A DNA stretch of 39,275 nt from Marixanthomonas sp963974425 (GCF_963974425.1 NZ_CAXBCK010000035.1:1-39275), one strand, 5' to 3'; numbered from the stretch's first letter, positions 7,309 through 15,859 are shown. The notes: generated by a model from the sequence alone, not told the origin. A program made the numbers and translations.

Positions 7309-8312
7309 TGTTTGAAAATTTTGAATTTGTAAACCCTATTTTTTTCTGGTTGTTGTTAGCGCTTCCGGTGCTAGTTGCATGGTATCTGTGGAAACGGAAT
7401 AAACAAACCGCTACCTTAAAAATTTCCAGTGTGAAAGGCTTTAAAAGCGGAAAAAATTGGATAGCTAGACTAAAACCCATATTGTTTGTTTTACGTTTAT
7501 TGGCTTTGGCAGCAATAATAGTAGCCTTGGCACGCCCTAGAACAGTAGATGAATCTACACGTATTAAAACAACAAAAGGGATTGATATTGTGATGGCGAT
7601 TGATGTTTCAGCAAGTATGTTGGCGCGCGATTTAAAACCAAACCGACTTGAAGCCTTAAAAACTGTAGCAGCCCGTTTTATACAAGCCCGACCAAATGAT
7701 CGTATTGGGTTGGTTGAATATGCTGGCGAAAGTTATACTAAAAACCCGCTCACTAGTGACAAAACTGTTGTGTTGTCATCTTTAAAAAGTATGGAATACA
7801 ATACCGTTATCGAAGGCGGAACCGCAATTGGGATGGGGTTAGGTACTGCTGTAAACCGATTAAAAGAAAGCCGAGCAAAAAGTAAAGTGATTATTTTATT
7901 AACTGACGGTGTAAACAACAGCGGATTTATAGACCCTAAAATTGCGAGTGAATTGGCGGTAGAGTTTGGTATTAAAGTATATACCATTGGTTTGGGAACA
8001 AATGGTTTGGCTATGTCGCCAATAGGTTTGAGGCCTAACGGTAGTTTTCAATATGGAAGTATTCAAGTTGAAATTGATGAAGAATTATTAAAAGAAATAG
8101 CTGAAACTACCGGCGGACAATACTTTAGAGCAACTAGTACCACAAAGCTGAATGAAATTTACAACGAAATAAACAAACTGGAAAAAACAGATATAGAGGA
8201 ATTTAAATACACTAATTATGAAGAAATGTTTCGCCCTTTAGTATTCCTAGCTTTAGGATTATTATTGATAGAACTATTACTTCGATATACGGTGTTTAGA
8301 AGTTTTATTTAA
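7308..8312 (+). CDS. batA: BatA, VWA domain aerotolerance protein
   Basis: A 334-residue membrane-anchored VWA protein. TM segments lie at about 12-27 and 58-75, the VWA domain runs from about 90 to 280 with a complete MIDAS start DVSAS (99-103) and a TDGVNNSG loop, and a C-terminal TM is at about 308-328. BatA proteins were described in Bacteroides as aerotolerance factors and occur with MoxR ATPases; the molecular role is not firmly established. The ATG overlaps the preceding stop by one base. Batlike paralogue BatB follows after a 60-bp gap containing a hairpin. Confidence 0.93.
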   Translation: MFENFEFVNPIFFWLLLALPVLVAWYLWKRNKQTATLKISSVKGFKSGKNWIARLKPILFVLRLLALAAIIVALARPRTVDESTRIKTTKGIDIVMAIDVSASMLARDLKPNRLEALKTVAARFIQARPNDRIGLVEYAGESYTKNPLTSDKTVVLSSLKSMEYNTVIEGGTAIGMGLGTAVNRLKESRAKSKVIILLTDGVNNSGFIDPKIASELAVEFGIKVYTIGLGTNGLAMSPIGLRPNGSFQYGSIQVEIDEELLKEIAETTGGQYFRATSTTKLNEIYNEINKLEKTDIEEFKYTNYEEMFRPLVFLALGLLLIELLLRYTVFRSFI

Positions 8313-8349
8313 AAAGAAGAATAGATAATTAAGGAATAACAAAAAAAAA

Positions 8350-8367
8350 TTCCTGCCTACGCAGGAA
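8350..8367 (+). repeat. Dispersed hairpin repeat just before batB
   Basis: TTCCTGC (8350-8356) and GCAGGAA (8361-8367) form a perfect 7-bp stem with a CTAC loop, ending five bases before the batB ATG. The unit TTCCTGCCTACGCAGGAA matches a REP-like motif common between genes in several bacterial groups. There is no T tract, so it is not a terminator; it could affect batB translation or RNA processing. Confidence 0.7.
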
Positions 8368-8372
8368 ATCTT

Positions 8373-9422
8373 ATGTACCAATTAGAACAACCCATATATT
8401 TTTACATACTGTTCGCCATTCCGGCAGTGGTCGTGCTATTTTTATTGGTATTGGCTTGGAAAAAACATACCCAGAAAAAATTTGCAGACAAACAGTTATT
8501 AAAAAAATTGAGTCCCAACCAATCAGTTTTTAAGTCTATTTTAAAAGTTTTGGTTGTTTGCTTGGCAATTGCATGCTTAAGTTTTGCGATGGTTAACCCA
8601 AAAATTGGTACCAAATTAGAAACCGTGAAACGTGAAGGCGTAGATGTGGTGTTTGCATTAGATGTTTCAAAAAGTATGTTGGCCGAAGATATCGCGCCCA
8701 ACCGTTTAGAAAAGTCAAAACAGTTAGTCACGCAGATAATAAATAGTCTAGCGGGTGATCGTATTGGTATTATCGGGTATGCTGGGAGTGCTTTTCCGCA
8801 AGTACCAATTACGACCGATTTTTCTTCAACCAAGCTGTTTTTAAATGGAATGAATACTGATATGGTTTCTTCCCAAGGAACAGCTATTAACGAGGCCATA
8901 CAAATGGCCGAAACCTATTATAACGACGAAGAACAAACCAATAGAGTGCTGTTTATCGTTTCAGATGGAGAAGATCACGAAGGGAACGTTGCAGGCATTG
9001 CAGAAGAAGCTGCACAAAAAGGAATAAAAATCTACACCATTGGTGTGGGAACACTTCAAGGAGGCCCTATTCCGATAAAGCGAAATGGCATCCTCCAGAA
9101 CTATAAACGCGACCAAAATAATGAACAGGTTATTACTCGTTTAGGAGAAGAAACGTTAAAAGAAATTGCTGAAGAGGCAAATGGCGAATATATTAATGGA
9201 AGCAGCACTAAGGAAGTGGTTGATACGGTGACAGCAATCCTTAACGGAATGGATAAAAAAGAATTTGAAGCCAAACAATTCACCGATTTTAAAGATCAAT
9301 TTCAATGGTTTTTAGGTGGGGCATTATTTTTGTTGTTAATAGATGTGTTGCTGTTAGAAAGAAAAACAGCGTGGGTAAAAAGACTCAACTTATTTAATGA
9401 AGGAGCTAAAGAAGACAAATAA
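8373..9422 (+). CDS. batB: BatB, VWA domain aerotolerance protein
   Basis: A 349-residue paralogue of BatA with the same layout: TM at about 9-28, TM at about 55-73, a VWA domain with MIDAS DVSKS (97-101) and a SDGEDHEG metal-site loop, then a C-terminal TM at about 308-328. It is thought to act with BatA in a membrane-bound VWA complex coupled to the MoxR ATPase. The start ATG sits directly after the hairpin repeat at 8350-8367. Downstream, batC begins two bases after the TAA. All expected metal-site residues are present. Confidence 0.93.
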   Translation: MYQLEQPIYFYILFAIPAVVVLFLLVLAWKKHTQKKFADKQLLKKLSPNQSVFKSILKVLVVCLAIACLSFAMVNPKIGTKLETVKREGVDVVFALDVSKSMLAEDIAPNRLEKSKQLVTQIINSLAGDRIGIIGYAGSAFPQVPITTDFSSTKLFLNGMNTDMVSSQGTAINEAIQMAETYYNDEEQTNRVLFIVSDGEDHEGNVAGIAEEAAQKGIKIYTIGVGTLQGGPIPIKRNGILQNYKRDQNNEQVITRLGEETLKEIAEEANGEYINGSSTKEVVDTVTAILNGMDKKEFEAKQFTDFKDQFQWFLGGALFLLLIDVLLLERKTAWVKRLNLFNEGAKEDK

Positions 9423-9423
9423 T

Positions 9424-10317
9424 ATGAAACCGAAACTTTCTGAAATAACTACTATTTTAAAACTACTTTTAGTGGTATTGGCTTTTAGTTTTTCTACTGA
9501 AACGTTTTCACAAACTTCAAATAAACAGCAAACGAAACTTCAGAAAAAAGAAATACGTCAATCTAAGGAATTAATGAGCAATGCAAGCTTAGAGTTGCAA
9601 GATGAAAATTTTCCTGTAGCCGAAGCAGATTACCGAAAAGCCATATCATTAAACCCTGGAAGCGAAATTCCGAAGTACAATTTAGGAAATGCGTATTACA
9701 ACAAAAGTAAAAGCAGTGAAGCCATGCTCCGTTATAAGCAAGCAGCTTCAGTAGGCACTTCAAAGGCTGAAAAACACAAAGCATTTCATAATCTTGGGAA
9801 TGTGTTTATGAACCAAAAAAAATACCAAGACGCGGTTGAAGCTTATAAAAATGCCCTTCGCAATAATCCAACAGATGACGAAACTCGTTATAATTTAGCA
9901 TTGGCAAAAGAAATGTTGGAGAAAAATCCACCACAAGGTGATGGCGGTGATGACGATAATAAAGATAAAAACGAAGACAACAAAGACAATAAGGATAAAC
10001 AAAATCAAGACGATAAAAGCGACGAAGGAGATAAAGGGGACGAAAAAGAGGAAAATGACAAAGGTGATAAACAAGACGATAAAAAAGAAGGTGATGATAA
10101 GGAAGATAAAGGAAAACCTGATGAACCTAAAGATAAGGATCAAGGTAAGGGAGATAAACCTCAGCAGCAACAGCAACAACCTGTTCCTGGTCAACTTTCG
10201 CCACAGCAAGTAAAAAGCTTATTAGAAGCGATGAACAACGAAGAGAAAAAGGTTCAAGATAAAATGAATGCCGAAAAACAAAAAGGCGCCAAAATAAAGT
10301 CGGAGAAAGATTGGTAG
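9424..10317 (+). CDS. batC: BatC, TPR protein with acidic/lysine low-complexity tail
   Basis: 297 residues from the ATG at 9424; an in-frame ATG at 9397 lies inside batB and would disturb the signal peptide. The N-terminus is a signal segment ending near SQTS. Tetratricopeptide repeats follow at about 45-165 (PVAEADYRKAISLNP; YQDAVEAYKNALRNNP). From about 175 to 255 the chain is almost all Asp, Lys, Glu, Asn and Gly, ending in a poly-Gln stretch, then a short helix (SPQQVKSLLEAMNNEEKKVQDKM). This matches BatC of other Bacteroidota. It is probably periplasmic and a scaffold in the Bat complex. It is immediately followed by batD. Confidence 0.9.
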   Translation: MKPKLSEITTILKLLLVVLAFSFSTETFSQTSNKQQTKLQKKEIRQSKELMSNASLELQDENFPVAEADYRKAISLNPGSEIPKYNLGNAYYNKSKSSEAMLRYKQAASVGTSKAEKHKAFHNLGNVFMNQKKYQDAVEAYKNALRNNPTDDETRYNLALAKEMLEKNPPQGDGGDDDNKDKNEDNKDNKDKQNQDDKSDEGDKGDEKEENDKGDKQDDKKEGDDKEDKGKPDEPKDKDQGKGDKPQQQQQQPVPGQLSPQQVKSLLEAMNNEEKKVQDKMNAEKQKGAKIKSEKDW

Positions 10318-12099
10318 ATGATGAAACCTAATTATATTCTTTACATATTGATTCTTATGCTGTGCAGCGCAGGCTCGTTTGCACAAGTAACTTTTGATGC
10401 TAAAGTGAGCAAAAAAAGATTGGGTATTAATGAACGACTGCGCATAGATTTTGAAATGAACCAGGATGGCGATAACTTTAATCCGCCAGATTTTAATGGT
10501 TTCCGAGTCGTTGGCGGCCCAAATCAAGCCATTAGCAACTCTTATATTAATGGTAAGCGTAGTTATAGTAAAACCTATTCATATTTCCTTTCTCCACAGT
10601 CACAAGGGAAATTTACCATTGGTCAAGCAACTATTGAAATTGATGGCGAGACCTATAAAAGTTTACCTATTCAAGTACAAGTTACAGCTGCGGTTTCTAG
10701 ACCACAAGACGGTAACAATGCAGATTATATAGCCAGTGAGAAAGTGCATTTAGTTGCTGAGATTTCAAACAACAGACCATTTTTAAACGAAGCTATTACT
10801 GTGGTTTATAAAATGTATGTTTCACACGATGTAAGTATTACCAGTAGCTGGCGAGAAATTGACACCCCAAAATTTGCCGATTTCTGGAGTCAGAATATCG
10901 ATAACCAAGGAAACTTTAAAGTTTATGAAGGTAAATATCAAGGCGAAGATTATCGCTATGTTGTGTTGCGAACGACCGTGCTTTACCCACAAAAAACAGG
11001 CGAATTAGAAATAGAACCACTCACACTAGATGTTCCTATCGATGTGCCAACAAATCGGCGTGATTTCTTCGGAAGAAGAGTCACTACACGAGTTAATAAA
11101 ACTATTTCTGCCGGAAAAAGAAGCATTAATGTAAAACCATTGCCTTTAGAGGGAAAACCTGATGACTTTGCTGGTGCAGTAGGCGATTACAGCTTTGATG
11201 TTTCGGTTAATAAAAACAAACTAGATGCTAACGAATCGTTAGAACTTACCACTACAGTTTCTGGAACAGGAAATTTAAAATTATTCGAGTTACCAAGTGT
11301 AACCTTGCCTAGTTCATTAGAAATTTATGAGCCAGAACGTTCTGAAAAAGTCCGTACTACTCGAAGTGGGATGAATGGTTCAGTAACCGAAAATCACACG
11401 GTTGTACCACAATTTAAAGGTAATTACCCTATTAGACCGCTTACCTTCTCCTATTTTGATCCGAAGACCGAAACCTATAAAACGCTTTCTTCTGAAGAGA
11501 TTATAATAGATGTAGAGAATGGTCCTGTTACAGCTTCTGCAAATAATGATGCTTCAGAAAAACAAGAGTTGGTACTAGATAAAGAACAATTTAAGTTTAT
11601 AAAACTAGATACTAACTTGGAGCCTATCGCTAGTGAATCCTTCTTCAAATCTACTTTATTTTGGTCATTGTTAGGAGGACCGTTATTGCTTATTCCAATA
11701 TTTATATTAGCGGGAAGAAAACGACAGCAGCGATTGGCCGATGTACAAGGAAACCGATTGCGTAGAGCAAATAAACTTGCTAAAAAATACCTAAGTGAAG
11801 CTAAAAAGCAAATGAGCAATAAAGCTGTTTTCTATGAATCGTTAGAAAGGGCTTTACACAATTACTTAAAAGCAAAATTAAATATCGAAACGTCAGACTT
11901 CAGTAAAGAACGTATTGCGATACTCCTTTCAGAAAGAAGTGTGGAGTCGCAAACCGTTACTCAATTTATAACCTTGTTTAAAAGTTGTGAGTTTGCGCGT
12001 TACACTCCAACTTCAACTGTTGAAATTAAAGAGGATTATAATAAAGCCGTTTCGGTTATTTCAGAAATTGACAAACAAATTCAATATCCAGAATCATGA
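10318..12099 (+). CDS. batD: BatD, oxygen-tolerance protein
   Basis: A 593-residue protein with a signal peptide (MMKPNYILYILILMLCSAGSFAQ, cleavage near 22-23), a long series of beta-sandwich periplasmic modules up to about 440, one TM at about 446-464 followed by a basic cytoplasmic stop (AGRKRQQR), and a helical cytoplasmic tail of about 120 residues. This is the BatD architecture of Bacteroidota. ATG at 10318 and 10321 are both possible starts. Its stop overlaps the batE start by four bases (ATGA), a coupled arrangement. It is likely the large periplasmic component of the Bat membrane assembly. Confidence 0.92.
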   Translation: MMKPNYILYILILMLCSAGSFAQVTFDAKVSKKRLGINERLRIDFEMNQDGDNFNPPDFNGFRVVGGPNQAISNSYINGKRSYSKTYSYFLSPQSQGKFTIGQATIEIDGETYKSLPIQVQVTAAVSRPQDGNNADYIASEKVHLVAEISNNRPFLNEAITVVYKMYVSHDVSITSSWREIDTPKFADFWSQNIDNQGNFKVYEGKYQGEDYRYVVLRTTVLYPQKTGELEIEPLTLDVPIDVPTNRRDFFGRRVTTRVNKTISAGKRSINVKPLPLEGKPDDFAGAVGDYSFDVSVNKNKLDANESLELTTTVSGTGNLKLFELPSVTLPSSLEIYEPERSEKVRTTRSGMNGSVTENHTVVPQFKGNYPIRPLTFSYFDPKTETYKTLSSEEIIIDVENGPVTASANNDASEKQELVLDKEQFKFIKLDTNLEPIASESFFKSTLFWSLLGGPLLLIPIFILAGRKRQQRLADVQGNRLRRANKLAKKYLSEAKKQMSNKAVFYESLERALHNYLKAKLNIETSDFSKERIAILLSERSVESQTVTQFITLFKSCEFARYTPTSTVEIKEDYNKAVSVISEIDKQIQYPES

Positions 12100-12845
12100 A
12101 GAAATTATTGATACTTGGTATGCTATTGGTTTCCGTTCTGGGATTTACTCAAAACGAAGCCTTGTTTGAGCAGGGAAAAGAAAATTATAAAAATGCTAAA
12201 TTTAGCGAAGCGGTAACCAATTGGAAAAAAATTGTTGACAATGGGCAGCAATCTTCAGAGCTGTATTTTAATCTTGGCAACGCCCATTATAAGCTTAATA
12301 ATATTGGGCCAAGTATATATTATTTTGAAAAAGCACTTCAGTTACAACCCAATGATGATGATATAAAAACGAATCTTGCTTTTGCTGAAAACGCCCGAAT
12401 AGATGTAATTGAACCTTTGCCTAAAACTATCTTTTCCAGATGGTATAAAAGCGTGTCAGGAGTATTTACGTACAACGGCTGGGCTATTGTTTCGGTAATA
12501 GGTGTTGGATTATTTGTATTGCTTTTTCTGTTATATTGGTTTTCTATTTCAGAAACGAAAAAGCGCGTATATTTTACCACCTCTATTTTTTCAGTAGTTG
12601 TTTGCATAGCTGCTTTGGTTATGGCTTTTCAAACCTATATGGATTTTAATAAAAATAAACCCGCCATTATTTTTGCTGAAAAAACCGAAGTAAAAGGAGA
12701 GCCCACTATGGGTAGCGAAACAGCTTTTGAACTTCACGAAGGTACCAAAGTACAGATTATTGGAAACGAACAAAACTGGGTACGTATAGAATTGGCTGAT
12801 GGTAAAGACGGTTGGATGCCTGTAAATGATTTAAAACAGTTATAG
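12096..12845 (+). CDS. batE: BatE, TPR and SH3-domain membrane protein
   Basis: 249 residues. It has a signal peptide (MKKLLILGMLLVSVLGFTQ), TPR repeats at about 25-100 (ALFEQGKENYKNAKFSEAV; SSELYFNLGNAHYKLNN; GPSIYYFEKALQLQPND), two TM helices at about 125-147 and 157-177, and a C-terminal bacterial SH3 domain at about 190-249 (GTKVQIIGNEQNWVRIEL ... DGWMPVNDL). This is the normal last gene of the Bat cluster. No clear terminator follows. A new promoter box lies 40 bp downstream for the next small gene. Confidence 0.92.
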   Translation: MKKLLILGMLLVSVLGFTQNEALFEQGKENYKNAKFSEAVTNWKKIVDNGQQSSELYFNLGNAHYKLNNIGPSIYYFEKALQLQPNDDDIKTNLAFAENARIDVIEPLPKTIFSRWYKSVSGVFTYNGWAIVSVIGVGLFVLLFLLYWFSISETKKRVYFTTSIFSVVVCIAALVMAFQTYMDFNKNKPAIIFAEKTEVKGEPTMGSETAFELHEGTKVQIIGNEQNWVRIELADGKDGWMPVNDLKQL

Positions 12846-12884
12846 ATTTAATAAATAGTTAACAGGAAATTACCTCTAAAACAC

Positions 12885-12892
12885 TATTTTTG
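12885..12892 (+). promoter_or_regulatory. -7 box TATTTTTG
   Basis: An exact match to the Bacteroidota -7 consensus TAnnTTTG. It predicts transcription starting about 15 bases before the TTG start at 12915. A -33 TTG was not found at the usual distance. Confidence 0.45.
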
Positions 12893-12914
12893 TAACTTTT
12901 AAAAACATCGCGTA

Positions 12915-13214
12915 TTGAAATTAAAAAGTATTTTCTTTTTATTAATTTTCTCGTCTTTTCTAGTAATGCCCGTAATGGTGTATTTGGTAGATGCGGAGAT
13001 TGATATGACTTCTTATTTTTCAATGAACGAAGAAGAAAGTACCGATGGTTTTAAAGTTGGACCAAAACAAACGAACACTTCACAAAAAAATTTGATTCTA
13101 GATTTTTCGTTAATGACAGAATTAAAACAACGAGTTCAGTTTCCGTATTTAAAAACTTGGAAACCTGTTTATCATGAAACCCTTTTACCACCTCCGGAAC
13201 GGGTTCTATCCTAA
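12915..13214 (+). CDS. Small exported hypothetical protein (TTG start)
   Basis: A 99-residue frame starting with TTG at 12915, with no ATG near. It has a lysine-capped signal or anchor segment (residues 2-25: KLKSIFFLLIFSSFLVMPVMVYLVDA), then an acidic stretch (MNEEESTDG) and a C-terminal PPPERV motif. The TATTTTTG promoter box 22 bp upstream and the signal-like N-terminus support it as a real gene. I do not recognise a family. It precedes the carbonic anhydrase-like gene and the SulP transporter on the same strand, so it may be linked to them, but a palindrome and a 113-bp gap lie between. Confidence 0.6.
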   Translation: MKLKSIFFLLIFSSFLVMPVMVYLVDAEIDMTSYFSMNEEESTDGFKVGPKQTNTSQKNLILDFSLMTELKQRVQFPYLKTWKPVYHETLLPPPERVLS

Positions 13215-13243
13215 TAACTTACATTAATTTAAAGAAAATCTAA

Positions 13244-13262
13244 TCTATCAAAGTTTGATAGA
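13244..13262. promoter_or_regulatory. Perfect 19-bp palindrome, candidate operator
   Basis: TCTATCAAAGTTTGATAGA has perfect 9-bp arms around a single G, 65 bp before the carbonic anhydrase-like ATG. The dyad fits a dimeric regulator such as a LysR-type protein (T-N11-A spacing is present). The regulator is unknown. Confidence 0.5.
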
Positions 13263-13327
13263 AATAGTACATTGCTATGATTTATAGCCGTGTAGATATA
13301 TTATATAACTATAAAATTTCAATACTT

Positions 13328-13957
13328 ATGAAAGCTCATACAAAAGAGACACAAGCAAAACTAACACCTAATACAGCGTTAGATATTTTAAAGGAAGGTA
13401 ACAAGCGATTTACTAATAACTCTAAAGCAGACAGAAACTTACTAGAGCAAGTTAAGGACACACAAGGGGGACAATATCCTTTTGCTGTCATTTTAAGCCG
13501 TATAGACTCTCGTGTTCCTGCTGAAATAGTATTTGATCAAGGAATTGGTGATGTATTTAGTGCACGCGTAGCCGGTAATATTGTTGACAAAGACATTTTA
13601 GGAAGCATTGAGTACGGTTGTAAAGTAGCTGGCTCAAAATTGGTTGTGGTGTTAGGTCATACTTCATGTGGAGCAGTAAAAGGGGCTTGCGATGATGTAG
13701 AGCTGGGCAATATAACAAGTTTGGTTTCTAAAATTAAGCCAGCCGTTGCAGCTGTAGAAGAGCCGAAAGACGCCTCACAAAGAACATCTAGTAATACAGA
13801 TTTTGTAAACGAAGTATCTAAAACAAATGTTCACCACACCTTAGATAACATGCGTAAACAAAGCCCTCTTTTAACCGAAATGGAAGAGAATAACGAGATA
13901 AAAATAGTAGGCGCTATGTACAATGTAAGTACAGGCGAAGTAACATTTTACAACTAA
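13328..13957 (+). CDS. Beta-carbonic anhydrase-like protein with Cys-to-Arg change at a zinc ligand
   Basis: 209 residues from the ATG at 13328; an earlier in-frame ATG at 13277 adds 17 residues absent from typical homologues. The protein matches beta-class carbonic anhydrases: an N-terminal helix region (ALDILKEGNKRF), ILSRIDSRVPAEIVFDQG (55-72), ARVAGN (79-84) and GHTSCGAVKGAC (110-121). Beta enzymes bind zinc with Cys, His and Cys and use an Asp-Arg dyad. Here H111, C114, D60 and R62 are present, but the first Cys is replaced by R58 (CGT at 13499-13501), one transition from TGT. It may be inactive, bind metal differently, or have a new role. It lies 10 bp before the SulP gene, a common bicarbonate transport pairing. 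Confidence 0.88.
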   Translation: MKAHTKETQAKLTPNTALDILKEGNKRFTNNSKADRNLLEQVKDTQGGQYPFAVILSRIDSRVPAEIVFDQGIGDVFSARVAGNIVDKDILGSIEYGCKVAGSKLVVVLGHTSCGAVKGACDDVELGNITSLVSKIKPAVAAVEEPKDASQRTSSNTDFVNEVSKTNVHHTLDNMRKQSPLLTEMEENNEIKIVGAMYNVSTGEVTFYN

Positions 13958-13967
13958 ATAGAAAACT

Positions 13968-15818
13968 ATGTTTAAAGGAATATTTACAAATTTTAAAGGC
14001 AATCTCTTTGGTGGTATCACCGCAGGGATTGTAGCACTACCATTAGCATTAGCCTTTGGTGTTCAATCTGGTCTTGGACCAGCCGCTGGACTATATGGTG
14101 CGATAATGATTTGTTTTTTTGCTTCCCTTTTTGGAGGAACAAATACACAAATATCCGGTCCTACGGCACCTATGACAGCCGTTTCTATGATTGTTATAGC
14201 TGGGATTATTACGGCTAACAATGGTAGTGTAGAACAAGCATTGCCATATATATTGCTGGTTTTCTTATTGGCTGGATTATTTCAGGTTGTTATGGGAGTC
14301 GTTGGTATAGGTAAATACATTCGGTATATACCTTACCCTGTTGTTTCTGGTTTTATGACTGCCATTGGGGTAATTATATTGGTAACTCAAGTATTGCCTA
14401 TGTTAGGTTATTACGCTGAAGATGATACTGCATATATTAACGAATTTAAACCACAAGCAGAAGAGGTTCTCTTAGATAAAATATTAAAAGACGAAGCTGG
14501 AGAAGGTATTTTAGTACTGGAAGACTTTAAAGAAACCATAATACGGGCTGAAGGGATAAACGAAGCTGAAATCAATAAAGAAGCAACTACACTGGCACAA
14601 TCTGAAAGTTCAGGAGTTTTAGGAGCGATAAAATCACTTCCTAGAGCTATAAGCAGTATTAGTTGGTTAGAATTTGCCTTGGCAGCCTTGACTATTTTTA
14701 TAATTTATGGTTTTAAACGTATTACAACTGCGGTGCCTAGTACGCTGGTAGCATTATTAGTTGTTTCAGCAGGGGCTTACTTTTTAAACCTTGATTATCG
14801 TCCAATTGAACAAATTCCTGGTGGTTTTCCAATGCCAAATCTCGATATGTTTGCAAGTTTTAGTTTTGGAAAAATTTCCCCATATGTATTTAGTGCATTG
14901 ACGTTGGCATTTTTAGGGGCAATTGATTCGCTGTTAACTTCTGTTGTAGCAGATAATATGACCAAAACAAAACACAAGCCTAACAAAGAATTGGTAGGTC
15001 AAGGTATTGGTAACAGTGTTGCAGCTATTTTTGGGGGTATACCTGGTGCAGGAGCAACTATCCGTACGGTGGTAAACATCAAATCTGGTGGTACTACACG
15101 TCTTTCGGGTATGGTTGCAGCTATATTACTTTTAGTGATATTATTAGCATTAGGTCCAGTAGCATCACAAATTCCAGCAGCAGTATTGGCCGGAATATTA
15201 ATTACTGTGGGTATTGGCGTTATGGATTATAAAGGTCTTAAAGCAATTCCTAAGATGCAGAAAAGTGAAATTGCTGTAATGATGGTAGTTTTAGTACTTT
15301 CTGTATTCTGGAATCTTGTATATGCTGTAGGTATTGGTCTAATTTTGGCCTCTGTAATTTTCATGAAGAAAATGGGAGATCTTACAGCAGACCAATCTAA
15401 AGTAGTGCCTCTAGACAATGCAGATGAATTAGCGTTACCTTGGAAAGACGAAGTAGAATTTCCAAATAAGTTTCGTGAAGAAGTTTTTATCAAAAGATTG
15501 GAAGGACCTTTGTTCTTTGGATACACATCAGATTTTCAGCTCTTATCCGAACAAATTCCAAATACAGCAAAACATGTTGTAATTCGTATGGGGAAAGTTC
15601 CATATATGGATCAATCAGGTTTATATGCCATGGAAGAAGTGTTGTTAGAATTGCGAAGAAGAAAGGTGAAAATCATTTTTGAGCAGTTACAGATGCAACC
15701 ACGGATCTTGATGGAAAAAATCGATATTATCCCAGATTTGGTTCCAGAAGAACGAATCTTTGATAATTTTAAAGAAACGATAATCTACATTAAAAACAAT
15801 GTAGAAGATGAAGTTTAA
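13968..15818 (+). CDS. SulP family inorganic anion transporter with STAS domain
   Basis: A 616-residue polytopic membrane protein. The N-terminal SulP signature is clear (GGITAGIVALPLALAFGVQSGL near residue 16; SGPTAPMT near 64). Many TM helices extend to about 465, and a C-terminal STAS domain occupies about 500-600 (VIRMGKVPYMDQSGLYAMEE, the nucleotide-binding-like DxSG loop). The family moves sulfate, bicarbonate or other anions with Na+ or H+. The adjacent carbonic anhydrase-like gene suggests bicarbonate. Residues about 145-220 form a hydrophilic, acidic insertion longer than in many SulP proteins. The gene ends at a GAAA-loop terminator. Confidence 0.92.
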   Translation: MFKGIFTNFKGNLFGGITAGIVALPLALAFGVQSGLGPAAGLYGAIMICFFASLFGGTNTQISGPTAPMTAVSMIVIAGIITANNGSVEQALPYILLVFLLAGLFQVVMGVVGIGKYIRYIPYPVVSGFMTAIGVIILVTQVLPMLGYYAEDDTAYINEFKPQAEEVLLDKILKDEAGEGILVLEDFKETIIRAEGINEAEINKEATTLAQSESSGVLGAIKSLPRAISSISWLEFALAALTIFIIYGFKRITTAVPSTLVALLVVSAGAYFLNLDYRPIEQIPGGFPMPNLDMFASFSFGKISPYVFSALTLAFLGAIDSLLTSVVADNMTKTKHKPNKELVGQGIGNSVAAIFGGIPGAGATIRTVVNIKSGGTTRLSGMVAAILLLVILLALGPVASQIPAAVLAGILITVGIGVMDYKGLKAIPKMQKSEIAVMMVVLVLSVFWNLVYAVGIGLILASVIFMKKMGDLTADQSKVVPLDNADELALPWKDEVEFPNKFREEVFIKRLEGPLFFGYTSDFQLLSEQIPNTAKHVVIRMGKVPYMDQSGLYAMEEVLLELRRRKVKIIFEQLQMQPRILMEKIDIIPDLVPEERIFDNFKETIIYIKNNVEDEV

Positions 15819-15826
15819 TATTTCAA

Positions 15827-15853
15827 AGCCTCGCGAAAGCGGGGCTTTTTTTA
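15827..15853 (+). terminator. Terminator of the carbonic anhydrase-sulP unit
   Basis: AGCCTCGC (15827-15834) and GCGGGGCT (15839-15846) form an 8-bp stem with one G-T wobble and a GAAA tetraloop, followed by T7. It separates sulP from the convergent cvpA gene. Confidence 0.9.
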
Positions 15854-15859
15854 TACTTG

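Noticed and set aside
8402..8899. A 165-codon minus-strand frame opposite batB
   Set aside because: Shadow of a strong coding region with conserved VWA motifs on the other strand.
9895..10213. Long frames on both strands within batC (plus 9938-10213, minus 9895-10209)
   Set aside because: They are products of the Asp/Lys low-complexity tract; the translations are monotonous Lys/Ile or Phe/Ile strings.
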